A stretch of DNA of 64,000 nt from an uncultured Eubacterium sp. (GTDB taxonomy: Bacteria; Bacillota; Clostridia; Oscillospirales; Acutalibacteraceae). The notes beneath the pieces are model-generated. The model worked only from the letters and a program-made list of their open reading frames with translations. It was not told the origin of the DNA and did not search any database. The position numbers and the translations under genes were made by a program. This document shows, in pieces, positions 9,642 to 18,554 of the stretch; within the stretch, counting starts at the first letter, position 1, and every line of letters starts with the position of its first letter. The stretch covers positions 62,001 to 126,000 of the forward strand of contig CAJTLP010000004.1 in assembly GCA_910577195.1 (NCBI GenBank), in the 5' to 3' direction.

Positions 9642-11123
9642 ATGAAAAAGTTTACAAAGGTAATTGTTTCAGCTGTGGCTGTAGTCGGTATTGTGGGTGC
9701 AGCTCTTGGCGTTCACTTCGGATATGCAAAAACCACAGATGAAGAGGTAAAAACATATTCTGTTGAAACAAACGGCGAGCCGTTAAGAGTTGCTGTTATC
9801 AGTGATTTACAGCTCCCTGATTCAACGGATAATACAACGCATCAGTATGAATCCTTTGAAAAAACGCTGACAATGCTCAGAGATAAGGGTATGGACGCAC
9901 TGATTATCGGCGGCGATTTTACAGATGTGGGTACAAAAAAGGCTTGGGGTACATATAAGGAAATTTATGATAAGGTAATGGCTGACTGTGATAAGCCGAT
10001 TCCGCTTTATATTTTAGGTAATCATGATTATTGGCTGCCTAACTTTTTCGGCAGCTTTGAAATTCCGACTCCTGCAAAACAACAGAAGAGATTTACGGAA
10101 TATACCGGTGAGCTGCCTTACAGCCATAAGGTAATCAACGGTTATCACTTCATCTGCTGGAGTTCTTCAGACGGTTCATATGATAAATCATATACCAATA
10201 AGGACTGGATAAGAGACGAGCTTGATAAGGCTGTTGCAGATACACCTGACAAGCCGATTTTTGTAATCACACATCTTAATCCGCAGGATACTGCCTACGG
10301 CTCAGATGAATGGGGAAACAGTGATATAACAGATGTTTTAAAGGACTACAGTCAGGTTATCTCCTTGTCAGGTCATTCACACTATTCACTGATTGATGAG
10401 CGTTCCATCTGGCAGGGCGATTTTACTGCATTTACAACCCAGAGCCTTGATTATATCGAGCTTGAGCACGGTAAGTTCAATGAAAGTGTGCCTAAGGATG
10501 CTTATGGCAATTCAATGGCTGATAAGCTGCCCGGTTGTATTTATATGGAGATTGAGGACAGTAAGGTAACCGTTCACCGTCTTGAAGCGAATACAGGAAA
10601 GGAACTTAAGGATGCTTGGGTAATCGAAGCACCGTTCGGCAGTGCGGAAAGCCTCAGCAAATATACTGATGCAAGAAGCAATTCAAATCAAGCACCTATG
10701 ATTGACAGTAATCTGAGTGTGGCAGTAAGTGATATCAAAGATATTGACGGCAATGATCAAAAGATGATTTCTTTCAATGCAGCATCAGACGACGATTTTG
10801 TTCATTCTTATAAGCTGGAGTTCTGCGATGAAAATAAACAGCTTCTTGAATTTGAAGAAACGGATTATAGCAACCACGTTATCCACTATGATGAAAATGG
10901 TGAAAAAATCAGATTTGACAATAAGAATTATGAAAACGGCTCACCCAAGAAAATTACTGATGTAACATATTTCAGTGACTATATTTTAGGACTTGACAAT
11001 ATGTCTGATACAGTAGAGCTCAGACTGCCGGGCAATATTCCTGAAAATGCAAAATATGTTGTAGTAACCGCTATTGATTCCTGGGGTGCTGAAAGCAATT
11101 CAGTTACCTGTGAGCTGAAATAA
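9642..11123 (+). CDS. Secreted/anchored metallophosphoesterase (calcineurin-like)
   Basis: A 493-residue protein with an N-terminal signal or anchor segment (FTKVIVSAVAVVGIVGAALG) and a calcineurin-like metallophosphoesterase domain. All metal-binding blocks are present in order: VISDLQL, IGGDFTD, LGNHDYW, VITHLNPQD and SGHSHYS. The last ~150 residues are a beta-rich extension. It is expected outside the membrane, hydrolysing a phosphoester of unknown identity. It lies 28 bases after the fucosidase gene and 12 bases before GH16, so it belongs to the same operon. Its role in glycan use is not obvious; removing phosphate from substituted glycans is one possibility (inference). Confidence 0.85.
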   Translation: MKKFTKVIVSAVAVVGIVGAALGVHFGYAKTTDEEVKTYSVETNGEPLRVAVISDLQLPDSTDNTTHQYESFEKTLTMLRDKGMDALIIGGDFTDVGTKKAWGTYKEIYDKVMADCDKPIPLYILGNHDYWLPNFFGSFEIPTPAKQQKRFTEYTGELPYSHKVINGYHFICWSSSDGSYDKSYTNKDWIRDELDKAVADTPDKPIFVITHLNPQDTAYGSDEWGNSDITDVLKDYSQVISLSGHSHYSLIDERSIWQGDFTAFTTQSLDYIELEHGKFNESVPKDAYGNSMADKLPGCIYMEIEDSKVTVHRLEANTGKELKDAWVIEAPFGSAESLSKYTDARSNSNQAPMIDSNLSVAVSDIKDIDGNDQKMISFNAASDDDFVHSYKLEFCDENKQLLEFEETDYSNHVIHYDENGEKIRFDNKNYENGSPKKITDVTYFSDYILGLDNMSDTVELRLPGNIPENAKYVVVTAIDSWGAESNSVTCELK

Positions 11124-11135
11124 TGAGGTGAATTT

Positions 11136-12179
11136 ATGAAAAAGATAATTTCTGTTATTTTAGCTTGTACTGTGATTTTAGGTGCAGCAGCCATAACAGG
11201 CTGTTCCAAAAAGCCGGATGACAGCTGGAAAACCAATGAAAAATATGATTTGTCTGTTCCTGTGCTGAATGAGGACGGTTGGTATCTCGTTTTTGAGGAT
11301 AATTTTGACGGCACTTCGCTGAATGAAAATATTACTTTCGGAGAAAAATATACCGGAAATAAGGAAATATGGACAACATCACCCCACGCAATCCGTTGGG
11401 AAAGTCAGGATGAGGATAAGCCTGAGCAGGCTTGCTGGTGGTGTCCGACTATGGTCGAGGTTAAGGATTCCAACGCCATTATTCATTCACGTTATGAAGA
11501 GAATCATACCTGTGACGGCGATTGCCCTAAGGCGGGAAGATTCACTTCAGGCATTGAAACAAGACTGATATCAGGTGACAATAATGACAACAAGGGCACA
11601 GCGGATACGATGCTCTTTTCACAGGCGTTCGGTTATTTTGAATGCCGTGTAAAATTCCCTAAGTCACAGGGTTTATGGTCAGCCTTCTGGCTTCAGTCCT
11701 CCAATCAGCGTAAGGTCGGTAACGAGGGACAGGACGGAACGGAAATAGATGTTTATGAAAGTGCTTTTATAAACAGTGCACAATCGGAAATGGGTCACGC
11801 ACTGCTTTGGGACGGCTACGGCAAGGACGGTAAGGTCGAGGATTATATCAGCCCACTTGAACAGGATTTATACGACGGCTATCATACATATGCCTTGAAG
11901 TGGACACCTGAATATTACGTGTTCTATATCGACGGCAAGCCTACTTGGGCAACAGACGGCGGTGACGTTTCAAAGGTTAAGGAATTTTTACGCCTGACTG
12001 TTGAGATTGATGCAGGCGACGGCTGGGGTCCGCACGGTCAGAAGATAGGTCAGTTCAGCCATAATAATGAGGATAACGATGATTTTATGATTGATTATGT
12101 CAAGGTATGGCAGAATGAAAATTATGAGCAGTTCATTAAAAATGATGATGAATTTGAAGGCAGTATGGACTTAGGCTGA
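11136..12179 (+). CDS. GH16 family endo-glycanase lipoprotein
   Basis: A 347-residue lipoprotein: signal peptide with lipobox AAITGCSKK (lipidated Cys about 23), then a GH16 beta-jelly-roll. The catalytic signature GTEIDVYES carries the nucleophile Glu (about 203), the helper Asp (205) and the acid/base Glu (208). GH16 enzymes cut internal beta-1,3/1,4 links in beta-glucans, galactans or mucin O-glycans. Surface attachment fits a role as the first enzyme that releases oligosaccharide for the cytoplasmic GH31, GH29 and GH123-like enzymes. It is the last gene of the operon and is followed by a strong terminator. Confidence 0.9.
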   Translation: MKKIISVILACTVILGAAAITGCSKKPDDSWKTNEKYDLSVPVLNEDGWYLVFEDNFDGTSLNENITFGEKYTGNKEIWTTSPHAIRWESQDEDKPEQACWWCPTMVEVKDSNAIIHSRYEENHTCDGDCPKAGRFTSGIETRLISGDNNDNKGTADTMLFSQAFGYFECRVKFPKSQGLWSAFWLQSSNQRKVGNEGQDGTEIDVYESAFINSAQSEMGHALLWDGYGKDGKVEDYISPLEQDLYDGYHTYALKWTPEYYVFYIDGKPTWATDGGDVSKVKEFLRLTVEIDAGDGWGPHGQKIGQFSHNNEDNDDFMIDYVKVWQNENYEQFIKNDDEFEGSMDLG

Positions 12180-12194
12180 TAAATATATATAGCA

Positions 12195-12233
12195 AGCGGA
12201 CTGAATACACCTGTTGTGTTTCAGTCCGCTTTG
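12195..12233 (+). terminator. Rho-independent terminator of the GH operon
   Basis: AGCGGACTGAA (12195-12205) pairs perfectly with TTCAGTCCGCT (12220-12230), followed by a short T tract. Confidence 0.85.
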
Positions 12234-12275
12234 TGATATTATTTTATCACAATGTTTCTATACAGGAGGAATTAT

Positions 12276-12626
12276 ATGTTATTTGTTGAATATCCAAAAT
12301 GCTCAACCTGTCAGAAAGCGAAAAAGTGGCTTGATGAAAACGGATTTGAGTATGAAAGCAGACATATTAAAGAGGAGAATCCATCCTATGAAGAGCTGAA
12401 AGCGTGGTACGAACAGAGCGGTATGCCGCTGAAAAAATTCTTCAATACAAGCGGAATGCTTTATAAATCCATGCAGTTAAAGGATAAGCTGCCGCAGATG
12501 AGTGATGAGGAGCAGCTAAAGCTCCTTTCAACAGACGGTATGCTTGTCAAAAGACCGCTGATTATATCCGATAAGGCGATTTTAACCGGCTTCCGTGTAA
12601 AAGAGTGGGAAGAGAAATTAAAATAA
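12276..12626 (+). CDS. ArsC/Spx-family thioredoxin-fold protein
   Basis: A 116-residue protein of the arsenate reductase/Spx family. The N-terminus YPKCSTCQKAKKWL carries a CxxC redox pair (Cys9, Cys12). The body matches YffB/ArsC-like small proteins, including KPLII-type sequence VKRPLIISDKAILTGF. ATG 12276 is chosen because AGGAGG lies 6 bases upstream; the earlier ATG at 12252 has no ribosome site. Members either reduce arsenate or bind RNA polymerase in the oxidative stress response (Spx/MgsR). The CxxC and short length do not separate these, so no symbol is given. Confidence 0.82.
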   Translation: MLFVEYPKCSTCQKAKKWLDENGFEYESRHIKEENPSYEELKAWYEQSGMPLKKFFNTSGMLYKSMQLKDKLPQMSDEEQLKLLSTDGMLVKRPLIISDKAILTGFRVKEWEEKLK

Positions 12627-12632
12627 AAAGAG

Positions 12633-12691
12633 AAATGCAGTCAGCTTAGCTGAGGTTGTGCAACCTCAACATTTAGCCGACTGCATTTTTT
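12633..12691 (+). terminator. Long hairpin terminator
   Basis: AATGCAGTC near 12634 pairs with GACTGCATT ending near 12687, followed by a T-run. A perfect 18-base palindrome (GAGGTTG/CAACCTC, 12651-12668) forms the tip, so the RNA can fold into one long arm. Confidence 0.8.
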
Positions 12692-12796
12692 GTTTATTTA
12701 TAGGAGCCCAGCGTAATTTATAAAAAACTATATTTTATTTCCATATTATGTTATAATCAAAGCAGACAAAAAGAAAGAAGTAGTTCGGAGTAAACA

Positions 12797-13330
12797 ATGA
12801 TTCTATTAATTGCAGGGGCAACCCATACAGGAAAAACCAATCTTTCTCAAAGATTGCTTGAAAAATATAAATATCCATATTTTTCTATTGATCATCTGAA
12901 AATGGGATTAATCAGGAGCGGCAACACTGACCTGACACCGGAAGATGATGAAGAGCTTACGCCTTATCTTTGGAATATTGTGAAAGAGATTATTAAAACA
13001 GCAATTGAAAATAATCAGAATCTTATTATTGAAGGATGCTACATTCCGTTTGACTGGGCGAAAGATTTTGATGACAAATATTTGAGTGAGATAAAATATT
13101 GCTGCCTTGTGATGTCAGAGCATTATATTGAAACGCATTTTGACAATATCAAAGCATTTGCCAATGTTATTGAAAATCGCATGGATGATTCATCCTGCAG
13201 TAAGGATATTATTCTGAGGGATAATATTCATAATCTTGAGATGTGTAAAAAATATGGGCTTAATTATATTCTGATTGACAGTGATTATGCGGAGGATATA
13301 GAGTTATGCATTTTGGATTTTCATATGTAG
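12797..13330 (+). CDS. P-loop kinase-like protein
   Basis: A 177-residue protein with a Walker A motif GATHTGKT at residues 7-14 directly after the first strand (ILLIAG) and an acidic strand IIEGCYIPF near 75. The layout matches small P-loop kinases of the zeta-toxin, adenylate-kinase and AAA_33 kind. No lid motif identifies the phosphate acceptor. A TATAAT box lies about 40 bases upstream (12752-12757). The 3' end overlaps the next gene start by 25 bases, so the two are translationally coupled. Function beyond ATP binding is unknown. Confidence 0.7.
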   Translation: MILLIAGATHTGKTNLSQRLLEKYKYPYFSIDHLKMGLIRSGNTDLTPEDDEELTPYLWNIVKEIIKTAIENNQNLIIEGCYIPFDWAKDFDDKYLSEIKYCCLVMSEHYIETHFDNIKAFANVIENRMDDSSCSKDIILRDNIHNLEMCKKYGLNYILIDSDYAEDIELCILDFHM

Positions 13331-13775
13331 GTTTGATTTATCTTGTAATGCTGTTTGTTCGAATTTATTTTGGACAAAGCACAAGCCAAAGGATTATGAT
13401 AATTACGTAAAAAATGAAAATAAAGTTCTGCGGATAGTTGAAAATATAGGACAGGTTCTTGTAACCTGTATTGTGCTGATTTTCAAGGATTTCAATGTTA
13501 AATTTGACTCGATATGGACAATATGGTTGTTGCTTTCGTTTGTCTTAATGGTGCTTTATGAGCTCAACTGGCTCAGGTATTTCAAAAGTGAAAAGACTGT
13601 AAAGGATTTCTACAGAAGTCTGCTTGGTATTCCTGTGGCAGGTGCAACACTTCCTGTTATCGCGTTTCTATTGCTTGGCGTTTACGGTAAGAATTTACTG
13701 TTGATTATTGCTGCGCTCATTCTCGGTATCGGACATATAGGAATACATTTAAATCATAAAAAGGAAATCAGCTGA
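13306..13775 (+). pseudogene. Small membrane protein gene with a -1 frameshift
   Basis: ATG 13306 is preceded by GGAGG and begins MHFGFSYVGLIYLVMLFV. The frame then stops early at about 13410. A second frame continues the same protein from about 13357: NLFWTKHKPKDYDNYVK, then VLVTCIVLIFKDFN, and three hydrophobic segments to a stop at 13775. One missing base near 13354 (for example a CCG Pro codon reduced to CG) would unite them into a protein of about 156 residues with four membrane segments. Either the gene is inactivated or the assembly has an indel. The family is a conserved but uncharacterised membrane protein. Confidence 0.72.
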
Positions 13776-13809
13776 TTTTATAGAAAAGGAATTACAGAGG
13801 TGTGATAAG

Positions 13810-14133
13810 ATGAAAATTGAGGGGAATCAGAAAGAGCTGGATGCAATGGAGCAATTTCACAAGGGCAACAGAACAGAGGGTCTGAAATTGCAGGAAGAGT
13901 TTGCTGCACAGTTTCGTACAGAGTATAAGGAAAAGGACCATTGTCCCTGTCAGAAGGCTTGCCGTTATCACGGCAACTGCAAGGAATGTGTGGCTATTCA
14001 CAGAGCACATCAGGAGCACGTACCCAATTGTATGCGTCCTATTATCAATAAAAAAATCAAACTCTTATCCGAACTTACGGAGCATACAATAGCAAATGAA
14101 ATTGAACCGCCTAAAGAGATTTTGAGAAAATAA
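13810..14133 (+). CDS. Cys-rich small protein, probable metal-binding
   Basis: A 107-residue soluble protein with no signal peptide. The central part HCPCQKACRYHGNC, then ECVAIHRAH and VPNC, holds six Cys and several His spaced like a zinc-binding module. The N-terminal part is a charged helix. The AGGTGTGATAAG leader gives a usable ribosome site. I do not recognise a characterised family; similar Cys-rich small proteins are common in gut Clostridia. Function unknown. Confidence 0.7.
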   Translation: MKIEGNQKELDAMEQFHKGNRTEGLKLQEEFAAQFRTEYKEKDHCPCQKACRYHGNCKECVAIHRAHQEHVPNCMRPIINKKIKLLSELTEHTIANEIEPPKEILRK

Positions 14134-14170
14134 AAAGCAGAGCATTTTAATTTGAAAGTGAGATTTGAAT

Positions 14171-14527
14171 ATGGATAAAGGTATTGAACTGTATAAAGAA
14201 TTTATAGATAATTTTGTGACAATGTCGGAAAACTGTGTTGATGCTATCCGTGTAAAAAAAGGGAATGTAGTTGGTTGTCAAGCTCAGGAAATTGGTATAA
14301 ATGATGTTTTAAAAAAACTATCGTCAGAAGATAGAGAAAAGTTATCACAATTTATTTCAGATGTATATTCGTCAGGTATTTTTGATGTTTTGGATAATTT
14401 GGAATGGCTGAGAGAATGCAGAGAAATGGAAATGAAAATAGATAATGAAGTATTGCCTATGGGAAAATTTGAGGGAATACAGAACGATTATATCGGCAGA
14501 AAAGCAGGTTGGCAATGGACTGAATAA
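14171..14527 (+). CDS. Hypothetical protein (possibly DUF6547-like)
   Basis: A 118-residue acidic, helical, soluble protein starting MDKGIELYKEFIDNF and ending GRKAGWQW. ATG 14171 is preferred over TTG 14165 two codons earlier. The N-terminal pattern recalls small DUF6547-type proteins, from memory only. It lies 37 bases after the Cys-rich gene and may be cotranscribed. The 190 bases that follow hold no gene I can support. Confidence 0.6.
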   Translation: MDKGIELYKEFIDNFVTMSENCVDAIRVKKGNVVGCQAQEIGINDVLKKLSSEDREKLSQFISDVYSSGIFDVLDNLEWLRECREMEMKIDNEVLPMGKFEGIQNDYIGRKAGWQWTE

Positions 14528-14715
14528 AGCAAATTAAAATTATCCAATAGCAGTTGTTGGAAAATATAGGAGCACTATATAAAGCGTATGACAAGCGGAT
14601 ATAGAATCTGCTCCTACAGTATTACAAGAGTGTTGTTATAAATTTGTAGGGGTCGATTCCATATCGACTTTGAAATAATTACACCAATAAACTACTATTC
14701 AAAAGGCAGATTTAT

Positions 14716-15510
14716 ATGAAAACAGATTTATTAAATATACCCAATGTGGGCAAAAGGATAAAGGAATCCTTAATGAATATAGGTATCACCTGCATTGAAG
14801 ATTTAATCGAAAAAAATCCGCAGGACCTTTACACAAAAGATTGTTTAAAAAAAGGCTTTCAGGTTGACAGGTGCCAGCTGTATCTTTTTAGAATGGCAGT
14901 TTATTATGCCGAGCATACGCAGTGGGAAGATGAAAAACTGAAATGGTGGTATTGGAAGGATAGGGAATATCCTGAAAAATGCAGGATGACAGACAGGATA
15001 CTTGAAACTGAGCGATTATATTTAAGAGAAATGGCTCAGGATGATTTTGCTTCGTTGTGCAAAATATTGCAGGACGAGGAGGTTATGTATGCTTACGAGG
15101 GTGCATTCAGTGATACTGAGGTACAGGAGTGGCTTGACAGACAGATTGCACGTTATAAGCAGTGGGGCTTTGGTTTGTGGGCAGCAATACTTAAAGAGAC
15201 TGATGAAATGATTGGGCAGTGCGGTCTTACAATGCAGCAGTGGAAGGATAAAGAGGTGCTTGAAATAGGCTATCTTTTTCAGCGTCAGTACTGGCATAAT
15301 GGCTATGCCACAGAGGCTGCCAAAGCCTGTAAAGAATATGCCTTTGAAACACTGAACGCTGATGAGGTTTGTTCCATTATACGAGATACAAATATCCCTT
15401 CGCAGAATGTGGCAATCAGAAACGGTATGATTAAGCGTGATAGCTTTACAAAGCATTACAAAGGTGTGGATATGCCGCATAATCGTTATGTGATTAAAAA
15501 ATACGAATAA
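14716..15510 (+). CDS. Fusion: Cdd1-type helix-hairpin-helix domain plus GNAT acetyltransferase
   Basis: A 264-residue two-domain protein. Residues 1-90 form a helix-hairpin-helix module of the Cdd1 family (IPNVGKRIKESLMNIGI, then RMAVYYAE and LKWWYWKD). Residues about 95-264 are a RimJ/RimL-type GNAT N-acetyltransferase (TERLYLREMAQDDFASL; acetyl-CoA loop region FQRQYWHNGYATEA; NVAIRNGM). HhH modules usually bind DNA, so the fusion could localise acetylation to a nucleoprotein target, but that is inference. The domains are in one continuous frame with no sign of a lost stop codon. Confidence 0.8.
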   Translation: MKTDLLNIPNVGKRIKESLMNIGITCIEDLIEKNPQDLYTKDCLKKGFQVDRCQLYLFRMAVYYAEHTQWEDEKLKWWYWKDREYPEKCRMTDRILETERLYLREMAQDDFASLCKILQDEEVMYAYEGAFSDTEVQEWLDRQIARYKQWGFGLWAAILKETDEMIGQCGLTMQQWKDKEVLEIGYLFQRQYWHNGYATEAAKACKEYAFETLNADEVCSIIRDTNIPSQNVAIRNGMIKRDSFTKHYKGVDMPHNRYVIKKYE

Positions 15511-15534
15511 ACCGGATTTACGGAGGAAAAGCAA

Positions 15535-15867
15535 ATGGCAATTACAGTGAATATTTATTACACCGGTGTTGACGGAAATGCAAGAAAATTTGCTGAAGAA
15601 ATGGTGTTAAGCGGTGTTGTCAGTGACATTCGTGCTGAAGACGGAAATCTTAAATATGAATACTTTTTCCCTATGGATGACAGAGAAACCGTGCTTTTAA
15701 TTGACAGCTGGGAAAATCAGCAATCCATTGATGTTCATCATGCTTCACCTATGATGAAAAAGATTATCGAGCTGCGTGAAAAATATGATTTGCATATGAA
15801 GGTTGAACGATACGTGTCTGATGAATTTGGAATTTCTGAAACGGATCAGTCGTTTATCAAGGCGTAA
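15535..15867 (+). CDS. Antibiotic-biosynthesis-monooxygenase (ABM) domain protein
   Basis: A 110-residue protein of the ABM/YgiN-like fold: ferredoxin-like dimer with N-terminal strand ITVNIYYTG, helix NARKFAEEMV, and the typical YEYFFPMDDRETVLLIDSWEN followed by HHASPMM. Known relatives are quinol monooxygenases, heme-degrading proteins or detoxification enzymes. A GGAGG site lies 8 bases before the ATG, 24 bases downstream of the GNAT gene, so they are probably cotranscribed. Confidence 0.8.
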   Translation: MAITVNIYYTGVDGNARKFAEEMVLSGVVSDIRAEDGNLKYEYFFPMDDRETVLLIDSWENQQSIDVHHASPMMKKIIELREKYDLHMKVERYVSDEFGISETDQSFIKA

Positions 15868-15975
15868 GACAGAATGAAGGAGATTACGTAGATGGTAGAC
15901 AGGCTCAATAAAAATCATAAGCATGTGTAAAATGTGTGTACATTTTATTTGTAATTAGAAGAAAAGGGAAAACAG

Positions 15976-16608
15976 ATGAATATTATAAAGCCTAAAAATC
16001 TTGATGGTGCAAAGTTGGAAGCCGGAATATTAAGTTCTTTAAACCGTGATGAAAAAGTATCTTACTATAGCTTTGAAAATGAGAAATGCGATAATGCAGA
16101 ATTATACGAAATTGAATTTCACAATTGCAGTTTCAATAATATTTGTATACAAAACGGCACATTAGAAAAAATCACATTTATGGACGTGATTTTTGACAGA
16201 TGCAACTTTTCAAATTCAGAATTTCTTGAATGTACTTTTGTCAGGTGTCAGTTTAATAATTGTAAAGTTTTTGGATGCAATTTTGCGGAGAACAGATTAC
16301 ATCATGTCGGCTTTGTTGAATCTAATGCAGGTTATGTCAGTTTTTCAATGGCAAGTATGGAGAATATTCTATTTAAAGATACGATGCTGAATAACAGCTA
16401 TTTTCAGGAAAATAAGCTTAAGAATTTGTATTTTGATCATGCTGATTTAACACAATCACGTTTTTTTAAAACCAGTTTAAAGGATGTTGATTTATCAAGC
16501 AGCAGAATAGAAAGAATCGCGATTACTGCTGATGATATAAAAGGTGCAGTGATAGACCAGTTTCAGGCTGTGGATTTGTTGTATTTAATAGGTGTAAAGC
16601 TTAAGTGA
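15976..16608 (+). CDS. Pentapeptide-repeat protein
   Basis: A 210-residue protein built largely from A(D/N)LxX-type pentapeptide repeats, seen in residues 45-180 as runs such as FDRCNFSNSEFLECTF and FNNCKVFGCNF, with the central position occupied by aromatic or aliphatic residues. These fold into a right-handed quadrilateral beta helix. Some relatives (Qnr, MfpA) mimic DNA and protect gyrase, but most have no known role. It ends with a short unrelated tail. No signal peptide or membrane segment. Confidence 0.82.
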   Translation: MNIIKPKNLDGAKLEAGILSSLNRDEKVSYYSFENEKCDNAELYEIEFHNCSFNNICIQNGTLEKITFMDVIFDRCNFSNSEFLECTFVRCQFNNCKVFGCNFAENRLHHVGFVESNAGYVSFSMASMENILFKDTMLNNSYFQENKLKNLYFDHADLTQSRFFKTSLKDVDLSSSRIERIAITADDIKGAVIDQFQAVDLLYLIGVKLK

Positions 16609-16705
16609 AATCTATAACAGCGATTATGTGATTACACTTGACGAGCTGCCAAGCTTTGTGTGATACCTAAGCAAAAGGTGCAGATCCAGTTCATAAAATA
16701 TAATT

Positions 16706-16742
16706 AAAGCCACAGATTAACGGCATAATCTGTGGCTTTTTT
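16706..16742. terminator. Bidirectional terminator
   Basis: AAAGCCACAGATTA (16707-16720) pairs with TAATCTGTGGCTTT (16726-16739) and is flanked by A and T runs. It lies between the pentapeptide gene and the convergent phosphodiesterase gene. Confidence 0.9.
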
Positions 16743-16757
16743 AACTTTCAAAAGTAT

Positions 16758-17761
16758 TTATTTGTTTGCAAAATTAAGGTTTTCTTCACTCATTTCAATT
16801 TGTTTGTTGCAGGAAATCCATGTCATTCTTTCAAACGGTGTCTGTCCGCCGTGACTGTATTCTGTTCCACCATGATCCGTTGAAATTATGATAAGCCAGT
16901 CTTCCGTATCATAGGTGCTTCTTTCTTCAATGGTTTTAACAATGTTATATCCCCAGCTGTCTGCATCCGTGCAGCCCTTTACATATTCATCATTCTGATT
17001 GCCGAAGCCTGTATCGTGACCTGCGTGGTCGGTATGCTCCAGTGTGAAGAATATTACATCAGGATCTTCTTTATCGCTTTTTACTGCGCCCTCAGGCTTT
17101 GCAACGTATTTCAGAATCTGATAGTATGTTGCTTCATCGTCAATCTGATGTGTATATTCAACAGGAAGTCCGCTCGTAATAGAATTTACAATATCAGGGA
17201 AATAGCTTGTTTTTGTGTGCTCACGCCATGATGTTGTAAATGAACCTGTGTATCCCATTTCTGCAGCTTTTGTAAGGAATGTTTTAACATCGGTTTTGGA
17301 TTGACCGTTGTCGTCAACACCGTTATAATCTGCCCAGCCGCCTGTAAGCATTGCCATCCAGCTCGGAGCAGTAGAGGTTGCCTGTGTTTTGCCGCTCTCA
17401 ACACCGCCTGAAAATGCGTGATAAAGACCGCCGAGCGATTTAACATACATAATACCGCTGTTTTCCATATCCTTTATATTTTCAAGTCCGTCTGCTCTGA
17501 ATCCGTCGTAACCGATAAAGATTACCTTTTTATCTGTTTTGCCCTCAGGAAGCGGTGCTTCAAGATGCTCTGTAATAAGCTTGTGGATAATGGTCTGAGG
17601 CAGAGCCTGTTCATTCGTATTGTCAAAAATGCTCAAAGCCTCAATCTCGGCAGCATATGTATCTTCTTTTTTTATTTCCTTTTTCCGCTGCAGGCAGAAA
17701 GAGACAGTAAAAGGACTGCGCACATAATAGCTGCGCTAATCCTGATTATGGCTTTTTTCAT
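16758..17761 (-). pseudogene. Lipoprotein of alkaline phosphatase/phosphodiesterase superfamily, frameshifted
   Basis: The true start is ATG 17761 with an AGAGAGG site, giving a lipoprotein signal ending LLSLSACSGK. That frame stops after a few codons. The enzyme continues in another frame from about 17680: KKEIKKEDTYAAEIEALS, then VIFIGYDGFRADGL (metal-binding Asp), STAPSWMAMLTGGW (nucleophile Thr/Ser region) and IISTDHGGTEYSHGG (metal-binding Asp and His), as in type I phosphodiesterases and nucleotide pyrophosphatases. One added A in the A-run at 17671-17685 repairs the frame. It is either a phase-variable or inactive gene, or an assembly error in the homopolymer. All catalytic motifs are intact downstream. 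Confidence 0.78.
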
Positions 17762-17993
17762 AATAATTCCTCTCTTTGCTTTATTATAACAAATGTGATT
17801 AATCTTGTAAATATACTTATATGTTTGTAATAAAGGTTTGTTTTTGTTGACAAGAAGAAATTTGTGACATATCATATATTTATGATTAAAATATAGGTAA
17901 TGCCGTTAAATAACGAGCTGCATTATATTACTTTATATGGTACTTTTTCCTTGTTCCTGTTCAGGCTATCACGAATTGACTTGAGGCTTTTAT

Positions 17994-18554
17994 ATGAGAG
18001 TATTTGACTTTGACAATACAATATATAATGGTGAAAGTGTTTTTGATTTTTATCTTTTCAGCATCAGATATAATCCTGCGGTTGCTAAATATGTGCCGAT
18101 TGTAGTTTTTAATCTGATTAAATATAAGCTCGGAAAAACGACAATGCAGGACTTGGAGGAGGCTGTTAAAAAATATGCCTCATCTTATCTGAATGCCTTT
18201 GATAATAAGGAAGAAATCATCAGTGCTTTCTGGGATAAGCATATAACGAATATTAAAACTTGGTATAAGCCTCAGCAGGATGATGTTATCATAACCGCAT
18301 CATTTAATATGATTATGGATGAGGTGTGCAAAAGGCTGGGAGTGGAAAACTGCATTTGCTCCATTGTGAACCGTGATACTATGCAGGTTGAATACCTTAA
18401 TTTCAGAGATAACAAGCGTAAAACCTTTGTTGAACTTTATAAAAATAAAACGGTAGATGAATTTTATACAGATAATATGGTAGATAAACCGATGATAGAT
18501 ATTGCGAAGAAGGCTTATCTTGTTAAAGGCAACAAAATCAAAAGGATAAAATAA
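17994..18554 (+). CDS. HAD-superfamily phosphatase
   Basis: A 186-residue HAD hydrolase with the nucleophile motif FDFDNTIYNG (Asp5, Asp7), motif II IITASFN (about 100) and motif III/IV DNMVDKPM with the Asp pair. The cap is small and alpha-helical, as in SerB-like (HAD-IB) phosphatases. It acts on a small phosphorylated molecule that sequence does not reveal. A GAGG site precedes the ATG by 7 bases. The next gene begins immediately after its stop codon. Confidence 0.82.
   Translation: MRVFDFDNTIYNGESVFDFYLFSIRYNPAVAKYVPIVVFNLIKYKLGKTTMQDLEEAVKKYASSYLNAFDNKEEIISAFWDKHITNIKTWYKPQQDDVIITASFNMIMDEVCKRLGVENCICSIVNRDTMQVEYLNFRDNKRKTFVELYKNKTVDEFYTDNMVDKPMIDIAKKAYLVKGNKIKRIK

Noticed and set aside
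15868..15975. 12-codon ORF after the ABM gene (start about 15891)
   Set aside because: Has an AAGGAG site but no recognisable product; too short to support.
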